Origin: CALZJC01 sp041574955
GTDB taxonomy: Bacteria; Acidobacteriota; Thermoanaerobaculia; Multivoradales; JAHEKO01
Direction: 5' to 3'
Assembly: GCA_041574955.1 (NCBI GenBank)
Contig: JBFGNS010000033.1
Coordinates: 1-30,046 of the forward strand
Length of the DNA: 30,046 nucleotides
The position numbers and the translations under genes were made by a program. Below, piece by piece: positions 1 to 7,517 of the stretch. Within the stretch, counting starts at the first letter, position 1. Each line of letters begins with the position of its first letter. The notes below the pieces were generated by a model that saw only the letters and a program-made list of their open reading frames with translations, searched no databases and was not told where the DNA came from.

Positions 1-2
1 GC

Positions 3-761
3 GGCCGTCGGCCGCTGGCGCTGGCCGAGGAGCGCACCCGCCTGCTGCTCGAGGCGGTGGCGGAGAGCGGTGCGCGGCTCGGCTTCGTCAGCAGCTTCAG
101 CACCCTCGGGCGGCGAGGGGGCCTCGCCGGCCTGCAGGGCGAGCTGTTCCGCCGGCTCCACCCGTACTTCGAGGTCAAGCGCAGGATGGAGGAGATGGTG
201 GTCACGGCGGCGCGCGGCGGGCTGCCGGCGGCGATCGTCAACCCGACGACCTGTCTCGGGCCGTGGGACGGCAAGCCGCATGGCCGCTCGATCGTCGGCC
301 AGCTCCTGCGTGGCGAGGTGCTGGCGGTGGCCGAGCACAGGATCAACGTCATCGACGTGCGCGACGTCGCCGCCGGGCTGCTCGCCGCGGTGGCGGCGGA
401 GCGCTACGCCGAGCCGATCCCGCTCGCCGGCCACAACCTGCTGGTGGGCGAGCTGGTCGACTGGATCTGCGAGCTCGCCGGTGTCCCGGCGCCGCGCTGG
501 CGTCCGCCGGCGGCGACCACGGTGGTGCCCTCCTACCTGGCCGAGGGCCTGCTGGCCCTGGTCGGGGCGCGCTCGCCGTCGCCCGCGCTGGTGCCGATCC
601 TGCTGTGCGAGCAGGACTGGCGGCCGGTGGGGCGGGCACAGCGCCAGCTCGGCGCCGCACCGCGCTCGCTGTCGGCCACCCTGCTCGACACGGTCGAGTG
701 GCACCGCCGGCTGGAGCACGGGCGGCCGGAGCGCCCGCCGGCCGTCTACGGGTGGTCGTAG
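3..761 (+). CDS. NAD-dependent epimerase/dehydratase (extended SDR), 5'-truncated
   Basis: The reading frame is open from the first bases of the window, so the gene starts upstream; the GTG at 57 is only the first internal start-like codon. The visible 252 residues are the C-terminal part of an extended short-chain dehydrogenase/reductase. They include the catalytic Y-x3-K (YFEVK), a following NPTTCLGPWD segment and an NVIDVRDVAAG substrate-domain motif typical of dihydroflavonol-reductase-like and hopanoid-associated (HpnA-like) epimerases. The N-terminal Rossmann GxxGxxG is off the window. The gene ends in TAG and overlaps by 16 bp, tail to tail, with the minus-strand flavoprotein gene. Proximity to a prenyl synthase and a desaturase-like enzyme suggests a lipid or isoprenoid role, but the substrate cannot be read from the sequence. 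Confidence 0.85.
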   Translation, partial: GRRPLALAEERTRLLLEAVAESGARLGFVSSFSTLGRRGGLAGLQGELFRRLHPYFEVKRRMEEMVVTAARGGLPAAIVNPTTCLGPWDGKPHGRSIVGQLLRGEVLAVAEHRINVIDVRDVAAGLLAAVAAERYAEPIPLAGHNLLVGELVDWICELAGVPAPRWRPPAATTVVPSYLAEGLLALVGARSPSPALVPILLCEQDWRPVGRAQRQLGAAPRSLSATLLDTVEWHRRLEHGRPERPPAVYGWS

Positions 762-2890
762 CCGATGATCTCGGCCAGCGGCGGCTGCTGGCTGAGGGCG
801 TGCGCCGCCAGGCGGCCGGAGATCACCGCCGACTCGACGCAGCCCATGTTGTGGCCGCAGTCGGTCCAGTCGCCGGCCACCGTCAGGTTGTCGACCGAGA
901 TGTCGAGCGGCGACAGGCGGTCGGCGAGGGCGCCCGGCGGTGACAACACGTAGCGGTCGGTCGGGTTGACGTTGGCGGTCCAGAACTGGCTGTCGAAGCG
1001 GTCGGAGCCGCTCCTGTGCGGACCGCCGTCGGGGTTCATCAGCAGCTCCCAGCGGAAGCCGTCCGGGCCGGTGGCACGCGGCCACAGTGTCGCCACGTGC
1101 CGCTCCAGAAAGCGCACCGCGTTGCGCCGCACGCGGCGCCGCATCTCGCTCTCGTAGCCGGTTGCGGAACGCGGCGGCGCCGGCTCCGGGGTGGCCAGCA
1201 CGGAGCAGAAGTAGGCGATGGCGCCGGGCTCCTCCGGCCACCCCTCCTCCTCGATCAGCTGGCGCATGTCGGCCCAGGTGTCGAACGGCTCGACAAAGCC
1301 CGACAGGTTGGTCGGCGGGCCCGGCCAGCCGAGCTGCTCCATGTCCTCGCTCATCCAGAGCTGGAAAGCCTGGGTGGCCACGGTCTCCATCGAGGCGGCC
1401 ATCCGCCGCCACGACGGCACCCGCTCGACCAGCTCGCCCGCCACGTGCGGCACCGCGCCGCCGCCGACAGCCAGCACCACGAAGTCGAAGTCGCGCGTCA
1501 CCTCGAGCCGCCGGCGGCCGACCCGGCGGCGGTCCCAGTGCGACTCGAACGCCACGCCTTCGTTCTCCAGCCGCTCGCCGTCGACCAGCTGCGAGTAGTC
1601 CGGCCGCGCCGGCCAGGAGGGCACGCCGCGCACGTCGACCAGCGGCCGGTAGTCGCCGCCACCGGCCACCTCGGCCTGCACGTCGAGCTCGATCGCCTCG
1701 ACGTACGGCCGCTCGCCCGGCGCCAGCCGCTCGGGCGGAGCCAGCCGCAGCTGCTCCAGCCGGTGGAAGAAGCGGAAGCTCACGCCGCGCCGCGCCAGCA
1801 CCTCGTAGAGCGGCGCGAAGACGATGTCCCCCATGCCGCCGCGCATCTTCCAGAACACCGCCCCGCGGTAGGTGAAGAACATGCGGACCGCGCCGCGCAG
1901 CCCGACGCCGGCGGCGATCGTCGGCTTGCCGGTGTCGCCGTCGCGGTAGGCGAAGCCGAGGTCGTAGAGACCGCGCACGAACGCCGACTCGAGAGCCTGC
2001 TCGGAGGCGCCGTTGATCCGCAGCCAGTCGCGCATCTCGTAGTCGTTCAGGGCGTCGAAGCCGCGCGGGTCGGTGGCCAGGTTGAAGCGCACCGAGCCGC
2101 GCAGGCCGGCGAGCACCAGATCGATCACCTGCCACAGCCGCCGCACCGAGTGGTCGGCGGCGGTGACCGACTCGAGCTGCCGGCGCCCGGCTTCGGCGAG
2201 GGCGTCGATCAGGCGCAGCGCCAGGTCGGCGGGCGCCACCGGCAGACGCTCGAGCACCCCGCGCAGCAGGCCCCCGGCCTCGAGCAGCGCCGCCAGGCCC
2301 GCCAGCTGGCCGAGCCGCAGCAGCCGGAGCGCGGCATCCACCAGCGCCTCCGGGGTGCCCGACGGCCGGTCGGGGGCGCCCGCCTCGGCGCCCTCCTGCT
2401 CGGCCGCCGAGCGCAGCAGCGCCACCACCAGCTCGGCCGCTCGCACCATGTAGCTCTGCACGGTGTAGGGGTGCCGCCCGGTCAGCGGATCACCCGGCGC
2501 ACCGGCGCCGGGCGGGAAGAAGGCGCCCCAGTTGAGCCAGCTGCCGTCGGGCGCGCGGTCCGCCAGCGTGACGTGGCCGTCCGGGAAGAAGGCGTCGCGC
2601 CAGTGGGCGATACGGCAACGCCGCGGGTCGCGGCCGAGCTCCTGGTAGCACTCGCGCAGGATCCCGAACGCGTTCTCGTAGTAGCCCAGCCAGAGGTGGA
2701 GGCCGTGCTCCTCGATGCGGTCGGCGGGGCCGCGACCGGAGGCGCCCTTGCCGCCCAGACGCCAGCCCTGCTGGTAGACCGTGACGTGGTAACGCCCCCC
2801 GTGCTCCGGCCGGCTGAGCTCGAAGGCGGCGCTCATCCCTGCGCAACCGCCGCCGAGCACGGCGACCTCGAGCGGTCGATCCCGGCTCAC
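746..2890 (-). CDS. FAD-dependent oxidoreductase, phytoene/zeta-carotene desaturase-like
   Basis: A 714-residue flavoprotein. The N-terminus has a Rossmann FAD-binding motif (VAVLGGGCAGMSAAFEL), followed by the YQQGWRLGGKGASGRG ribose-binding region and EEHGLHLWLGYYENAF, a pattern of carotenoid-desaturase and amine-oxidase relatives. The C-terminus carries the second FAD motif (NLTVAGDWTDCGHNMGCVESA). At over 700 residues it is longer than typical phytoene desaturases (about 500); a helical, variable insert around residues 150-250 accounts for part of this. The start is GTG with no clear Shine-Dalgarno sequence, chosen because it sits just before the Rossmann strand. It lies 85 bp downstream of the prenyl diphosphate synthase on the same strand, so an isoprenoid substrate is a reasonable inference. 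Membership of the flavoprotein family is secure; the substrate is not. Confidence 0.85.
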   Translation of the reverse strand: MSRDRPLEVAVLGGGCAGMSAAFELSRPEHGGRYHVTVYQQGWRLGGKGASGRGPADRIEEHGLHLWLGYYENAFGILRECYQELGRDPRRCRIAHWRDAFFPDGHVTLADRAPDGSWLNWGAFFPPGAGAPGDPLTGRHPYTVQSYMVRAAELVVALLRSAAEQEGAEAGAPDRPSGTPEALVDAALRLLRLGQLAGLAALLEAGGLLRGVLERLPVAPADLALRLIDALAEAGRRQLESVTAADHSVRRLWQVIDLVLAGLRGSVRFNLATDPRGFDALNDYEMRDWLRINGASEQALESAFVRGLYDLGFAYRDGDTGKPTIAAGVGLRGAVRMFFTYRGAVFWKMRGGMGDIVFAPLYEVLARRGVSFRFFHRLEQLRLAPPERLAPGERPYVEAIELDVQAEVAGGGDYRPLVDVRGVPSWPARPDYSQLVDGERLENEGVAFESHWDRRRVGRRRLEVTRDFDFVVLAVGGGAVPHVAGELVERVPSWRRMAASMETVATQAFQLWMSEDMEQLGWPGPPTNLSGFVEPFDTWADMRQLIEEEGWPEEPGAIAYFCSVLATPEPAPPRSATGYESEMRRRVRRNAVRFLERHVATLWPRATGPDGFRWELLMNPDGGPHRSGSDRFDSQFWTANVNPTDRYVLSPPGALADRLSPLDISVDNLTVAGDWTDCGHNMGCVESAVISGRLAAHALSQQPPLAEIIGYDHP

Positions 2891-2975
2891 GACGGCGCGC
2901 GCCCGCGGGCGACGGACGGAGCGAACGGACGGGGTCCCGGCGGTGGAACGGTCGGCGGCATCCGAAGGGGCTCGA

Positions 2976-4010
2976 CTAGTGGCTGCGCTCGAACACCCAG
3001 GTCACGAGGCCCTCGATGAACCGCTTGTCGCGCGATTCGGGCAGGCCGCCGAACACCAGCGAGAACTCGTGCAGCGCCGCGCCGGCCAGACCGTGGGCTA
3101 TCTGGCGAGCGTATTCGATGCACCCGTAGCGGTCCAGCAGGCGGCGCAGCCAGCGGATCTCGGCCGCCGAGCGCTCCTCGCGCGGCAGCGCCAGCAGCTC
3201 CGCGATGCGCTGCCGCTCGCCACCGCTGGCGACGTTGAGCGCGCGGATCAGCATCAGCGTGCGCTTGCCCTCCCACAGGTCGCCGTCGGTCTCCTTGCCG
3301 TACGCCTCGCTGGCGCCGCCCAGGTTGAGCACGTCGTCCTGGATCTGGAACGCCGCGCCGACGAAGAAACCGAAGCGGATGAAAGCGTCGAGGTCGATCG
3401 AGTCCCGGGTGCCGATCAGCGCGCCGACCCGGCTGGGATGGATCGAAGCCAGCCAGCAGGTCTTCTTGAGGATCATCACCAGGTAGTCCTCGTCGTCCAG
3501 GTCGCAGCAGTTGTCGAGCCGCCAGCCGAGCTCTATTGCCTGCCCCTCGGCCGACTCGAGAGCCATGCGCTCGGTTTCCTCGAGAATGCGCATCGCCAGC
3601 CGCTCGCCGATGTCGACCCGGTTGTCGAGCAGCGGCCGCAGACTGATCAGGCCGAGCGTGTCGCCGACGTTGATCGCCAGCGGCACGCCGTGCAGCCGGT
3701 GCAACGCCGGCCGGCCACGCCGCTCCTCGCTCTCGTCCTCGATGTCGTCGTGGATCAGCAGGGCGTTGTGCATCAGCTCGATCGACACCGCCGAACGCAC
3801 CGCCGCCTCCAGCCGGGCGCCGAAGCTGCGCGCGGTGGCGATGCACAGGCTGGGGCGCATCATCTTGCCGCCGCGCGAGGGGTAGTCGCCGAGCAGGTCG
3901 TAGTGGTGGCGGCGCGGCTCGCCGGCCGGCAGATAGGCCTGGAGCGCGCTGCGGGTGATCTCACCGTACTCGGCGAGCACCTCGGGCACCAGGCTGGCGG
4001 CCGCACTCAT
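2976..4010 (-). CDS. Polyprenyl (geranylgeranyl-type) diphosphate synthase
   Basis: Trans-isoprenyl diphosphate synthase that condenses isopentenyl diphosphate with allylic diphosphates in the cytosol. The first aspartate-rich motif is HDDIEDES (DDxxD), with the usual downstream RRGRP. The second is FQIQDDVLN, where the last Asp of DDxxD is Asn. The residues four and five before the first DDxxD are Leu and Ala rather than aromatic, which by the known chain-length rule favours GGPP or longer over FPP. I take the ATG at 4010 (344 residues), 10 bp after the upstream stop; a GTG at 4049 would add 13 residues and overlap the neighbour. It sits between an unknown gene and the desaturase-like flavoprotein, consistent with a carotenoid or other prenyl-lipid operon. 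Confidence 0.9.
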   Translation of the reverse strand: MSAAASLVPEVLAEYGEITRSALQAYLPAGEPRRHHYDLLGDYPSRGGKMMRPSLCIATARSFGARLEAAVRSAVSIELMHNALLIHDDIEDESEERRGRPALHRLHGVPLAINVGDTLGLISLRPLLDNRVDIGERLAMRILEETERMALESAEGQAIELGWRLDNCCDLDDEDYLVMILKKTCWLASIHPSRVGALIGTRDSIDLDAFIRFGFFVGAAFQIQDDVLNLGGASEAYGKETDGDLWEGKRTLMLIRALNVASGGERQRIAELLALPREERSAAEIRWLRRLLDRYGCIEYARQIAHGLAGAALHEFSLVFGGLPESRDKRFIEGLVTWVFERSH

Positions 4011-4020
4011 CGGGAGCGGC

Positions 4021-4794
4021 TCAGCTCGCGGGCTCGTGCAGATCGACACGCAGCGTGCCGCACGGCACGCCGGAGACGGCGTCGAACACCACGCCGCAGT
4101 ACGAGCCGGGCGGGTGACCGTCGTCGATCGCGACCCGCAGCGCCGGTCCGCCGCCGCCGGCGGCCGCCTCGTAGACCACCTCGGTGATCGGCGGCAGGCC
4201 CTTCTCGGAGGCCATCAGCGCCGGCACCCTCAGCTCGCGGGCACCGGCGCCGGGCTCGAGGCGCAGGTCGACGCGCGCCGGCCGCGACAGCCGGACCGCG
4301 ACCTCGGCCCCTCCGCTCGCCGCACCGCCGGCCGCCGGCGGGGCCGGCTCCGGCGGCGGCGGCTGCCAGCGCCCGGCGTTGCGCCAGAACGGCCCCCCCA
4401 TGGCGCCCAGGCTGCCAGGCACCGAGCCGAGGAAGTCCATCCACAGGCCGGCCATGTCGACGTAGTAGCGCAGCGAGCGGAAGACCAGCTCCTGCAGGTC
4501 GCGGTTGACCGACTGCGGGCCGTAGGTCTGGCTCGAGAACTCGCGGGCCGCCCGCTGGCCCTGGCGGATCTGCTCGTCGATGACCTTGTAGCCCAGCTCG
4601 ACGCCGCGGTCGACGACGCTCTGCAACGGGCCCTCGCCGTTGCCGCGGCCGGCGCCCGCCGCGCCTCTGGCCGCGTCCTCCCAGGGACGGAAGAAGCCCC
4701 ACCATCCGCGGTAGGGGCGGGTGCGTTCGGGCTCGTCGCGTGATGCCCGGGAGCGGCCGGATACGGCTTCGTCGGTGTGCTCAGGCTCGGTCAT
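4021..4794 (-). CDS. Uncharacterised protein: helical region plus C-terminal beta domain
   Basis: I do not recognise this 257-residue protein. Residues about 1-40 are charged and low-complexity. Residues about 45-125 look helical and amphipathic (VVDRGVELGYKVIDEQIRQG, then SLRYYVDMAGLWMDFLGSVPG), somewhat phasin-like. A Pro/Gly/Ala linker follows, and the last 90 residues are beta-rich (VDLRLEPGAGARELRVPAL, then a GSYCGVVFDAVSG segment). There is no signal peptide or TM segment. The ATG at 4794 has AGGAGA at good spacing. It lies 36 bp after the TonB receptor and 10 bp before the prenyl synthase, so it is almost certainly co-transcribed with them. A granule- or lipid-surface protein is one possibility; nothing catalytic is visible. 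Confidence 0.75.
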   Translation of the reverse strand: MTEPEHTDEAVSGRSRASRDEPERTRPYRGWWGFFRPWEDAARGAAGAGRGNGEGPLQSVVDRGVELGYKVIDEQIRQGQRAAREFSSQTYGPQSVNRDLQELVFRSLRYYVDMAGLWMDFLGSVPGSLGAMGGPFWRNAGRWQPPPPEPAPPAAGGAASGGAEVAVRLSRPARVDLRLEPGAGARELRVPALMASEKGLPPITEVVYEAAAGGGGPALRVAIDDGHPPGSYCGVVFDAVSGVPCGTLRVDLHEPAS

Positions 4795-4830
4795 GTCGTC
4801 TCTCCTGCGGCAGGCCGATCGCGCGGCAGG

Positions 4831-7290
4831 CTACCACCGCCGCTTGACGTGGACCAGCGCGCGCCGGCCCATCAGATCCCCCGAGTAGACCTCGATGTGC
4901 TCTTCGTCGAACAGGTTGCTGACCTGGAGGCCGGCGCCCCAGCCCTCGCTGAGCTCGTAGTTCACCACCAGGTTGACCACGTCGTAGGACGGCACCAGCC
5001 CGTTGACCACGCCCTCGGTCCAGCGGAACTCCTCGACCCACCGGTAGCGCGCCGAGGCTGCCAGCCGCTCGCCGACGTAGCTGACGCCGAGGTTGAACTT
5101 GTTCTCGGGGCTGTTGAAGCCGAGCGGCGCCTGCGGCAGCTCCTCGCGGTAGTCGAAGTCGATCCACGAGTAGTTGAAGTCCGCCGACCAGCCGTCGCCG
5201 AAGCTGTGGTCGACCGCCAGCTCGACTCCCTGCGTCTCGATGCGGCCGACGTTGGCCAGGGTGAGGAAGGCGATCAGGGGCTCGTCGGCTACGGGGTTGG
5301 ACAGGAACGGGAACAGCGGGCCGAGCGCGAAGGCCAGGGTGCCCTCGAGCGCCGCGGCCAGCGCCGGCGGCAGCCCGGCCGGCGCCGCATACGGGCCGAA
5401 GTCCGGGTTGGCCCGCCCCAGCGGTGTTCCGACCAGCGGCACGCCGCTGCGCACGAAGTCCTCGATCTCCGAGTAGTAGCCGTCGACGGTCAGAAAGGTC
5501 CCGCCGCCGAGGATGGCGCGGTAGCCGGCCTCGAAGCTGCGGATCGTCTCCACCTCGAGGTTCTTGTTGCCGACGCCGAGAAACGGCACCGGACGGTCGA
5601 AGCCGCACGCCACTCCCACCGGGGCGCAGAACAGCGTCTCGAACAGCTGCAGCGGCAGCGGGGCGATGAGCGGCACGCGCACGAAGAACTCGGGGTAGTT
5701 GGGCGACAGGAACGCCTCGTTGAAACCCACCCTGAAGCTGTGGGTCGGGCGAGGCGCCCACACCAGCGCCGCCTTGGGCGAGAGCTGGCCGTCGATCAGG
5801 GAGCTGTCGTCCCAGCGGGCGGCGAGCACCAGCTTCAACCTGTCGCTGAGGTCGTAGTCGAACTGACCGAAGACCGCCTGGTAGTCGGTATCGACCGGCC
5901 GCTCGAGCAGCGTCTCGACGCCGGCGGGGTCGGCGGTGTCGACCCTTTCACGCTTGGCGAACACGCCCGCCACCAGCCGGCCGCGGTCGCCCGCCATCTG
6001 CCAGCGGCGCTGCAGCTCGACCGCCAGGCGGTCCGAGTCGGAGAAGCTCGGGCTACCGGGAGTGAGCGTCACCGAGGTTGTGTCGCGGCCGGTGTAGTAG
6101 GCGAGCAGGTTCCAGCCCGGCGACGCGAGGTTGAAGCGCGCCCACGGCCGCTCGGTGGCGGTGAGCTGGAAACGGCCGCCGGCGCTGGCAAAAACGTATC
6201 CGCGGGGCTCGGAGGTACCGCCCTCGATCGTCAGGCTGCGCCCGTTCTCGAGGTCCTTGTCGAAGCGCAGGCTGGCGAACGGGATCTGCACCCGATCCTG
6301 GGGCAGCGGCACCGCCTCGAGCGTCAGGCAGTCCACCGTCTCGGTACCTACGCAAGGACGCGAGTACTCCACGCTCCGGTCGCGTGAGCGGCTGAAGTCC
6401 TCGCTCTCGTAGTAGCCGCCGAGGGCCTTGAAGTACCAGCCGCCACCGAGCTCGGAGTAGACCCCGAGGTCCACGTGCCGGGTGCTCAGCTCGCCGCCGG
6501 TCAACCGCACGAAGCCGCCCTGGTAGTCGCGCGGCGACCTGGTGCGCAGATCCAGGATCCCGTTGAAGGCGTTGGCGCCGTACAGCGCCGAGCTCGGACC
6601 GCGCACCAGCTCGGCGCCGGCCAGGTCGTCGAGCGGGAACGCCACCGCCGCCCACTCCTGGGCCTCGAGCAGCGGAAACGACGGGTTGCGGCCGTCGACC
6701 AGCACCGCGATCCGCCGGTTGGCCAGCGTGTTGGCGCCGCGCACGTTGAGCTTGAAGTCGTACAGGCCGCTCTGCGTGACCTCGGTGCCCGGAGCGGACT
6801 CGAACAGCTTGGGGAGCTGGCCGCTGCCGGCCTCGCGCTCGATCTGCTCGGGAGTGATGGTGGTGATCGCGGCGGGCGCGTCGACGATCCGCTCCACCCG
6901 CCGCGACGCCGCGGTCACCGTCAGGCTCTCGCTGTAGGCGTAGTCCCAGTCGACCTCGAGCTCCACGCTCACCGTCTCCCCCGCCGCCACCTCCACCGCC
7001 CGTTCGGCCAGGTTCGAGCCGAGCACGAAGCGCAAGGCGTGCGCCCCGGGCTCGACCTTGGCGATGGCGAACCGCCCGCCGCCACCGGCGACTGCCGCCG
7101 GCGCCTCGCGCTCGTCGAGGAACACCATCACCCCGCTGACCGCCGAGCCGTCGGCGCGCGCCACACGGCCTTCGATGCGGCCGGTCGCCGCCTGCACCGC
7201 CGCCGCCGCCAGCAGGGTCAGCAGACCGGCCGCCACCGTTCGCCACATTTCGCCACTCCACATGCCGCCTGCTCGAAGATCACTCGCCAT
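4831..7290 (-). CDS. TonB-dependent outer-membrane receptor
   Basis: An 819-residue outer-membrane active transporter. Order: signal peptide (MWRTVAAGLLTLLAAAAVQA), a carboxypeptidase-regulatory-like beta-sandwich (GRIEGRVARADGSAVSG onward), the TonB plug domain (ITTITPEQIEREAGSGQLPKL, NVRGANTLANRRIAVLVDG, LVRGPSSALYGANAFNGILD), then a long beta-barrel ending in the aromatic C-terminal residue usual for OMPs (HVKRRW). I chose the ATG at 7290 because GAGGGAGAG lies about 8 nt upstream; the frame stays open to 7407, and 7263 or 7248 would also leave an intact signal peptide. The ligand is unknown. It heads a minus-strand run with prenyl-lipid genes, and a sensor kinase is transcribed divergently, so regulated uptake is plausible but unproven. 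Confidence 0.92.
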   Translation of the reverse strand: MASDLRAGGMWSGEMWRTVAAGLLTLLAAAAVQAATGRIEGRVARADGSAVSGVMVFLDEREAPAAVAGGGGRFAIAKVEPGAHALRFVLGSNLAERAVEVAAGETVSVELEVDWDYAYSESLTVTAASRRVERIVDAPAAITTITPEQIEREAGSGQLPKLFESAPGTEVTQSGLYDFKLNVRGANTLANRRIAVLVDGRNPSFPLLEAQEWAAVAFPLDDLAGAELVRGPSSALYGANAFNGILDLRTRSPRDYQGGFVRLTGGELSTRHVDLGVYSELGGGWYFKALGGYYESEDFSRSRDRSVEYSRPCVGTETVDCLTLEAVPLPQDRVQIPFASLRFDKDLENGRSLTIEGGTSEPRGYVFASAGGRFQLTATERPWARFNLASPGWNLLAYYTGRDTTSVTLTPGSPSFSDSDRLAVELQRRWQMAGDRGRLVAGVFAKRERVDTADPAGVETLLERPVDTDYQAVFGQFDYDLSDRLKLVLAARWDDSSLIDGQLSPKAALVWAPRPTHSFRVGFNEAFLSPNYPEFFVRVPLIAPLPLQLFETLFCAPVGVACGFDRPVPFLGVGNKNLEVETIRSFEAGYRAILGGGTFLTVDGYYSEIEDFVRSGVPLVGTPLGRANPDFGPYAAPAGLPPALAAALEGTLAFALGPLFPFLSNPVADEPLIAFLTLANVGRIETQGVELAVDHSFGDGWSADFNYSWIDFDYREELPQAPLGFNSPENKFNLGVSYVGERLAASARYRWVEEFRWTEGVVNGLVPSYDVVNLVVNYELSEGWGAGLQVSNLFDEEHIEVYSGDLMGRRALVHVKRRW

Positions 7291-7517
7291 AGGCCCCACT
7301 CTCCCTCGACCCACTCGGTCCGCGCCGGAGACCAGCTCAGCGATACGGCCCCGGCTGCTGCTATCTCTACTCTCGTGATTACGACCCAACTTAAGTGATC
7401 CTAGCACGAGCCCGCCTCCGGCGACCCCCCGGCGCGACCGGCGCGTTACCGGATTACCGGCGCTCGGCGCGGCGGTGCTACTGTCGGCCTCTCTCCCAGG
7501 CAGCCGCCTCGAACTCG

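Noticed and set aside
1016..3019. Long plus-strand open frame of 667 codons across the flavoprotein gene
   Set aside because: Antisense shadow of a GC-rich gene: no domain, no RBS, His/Arg/Pro-rich composition.
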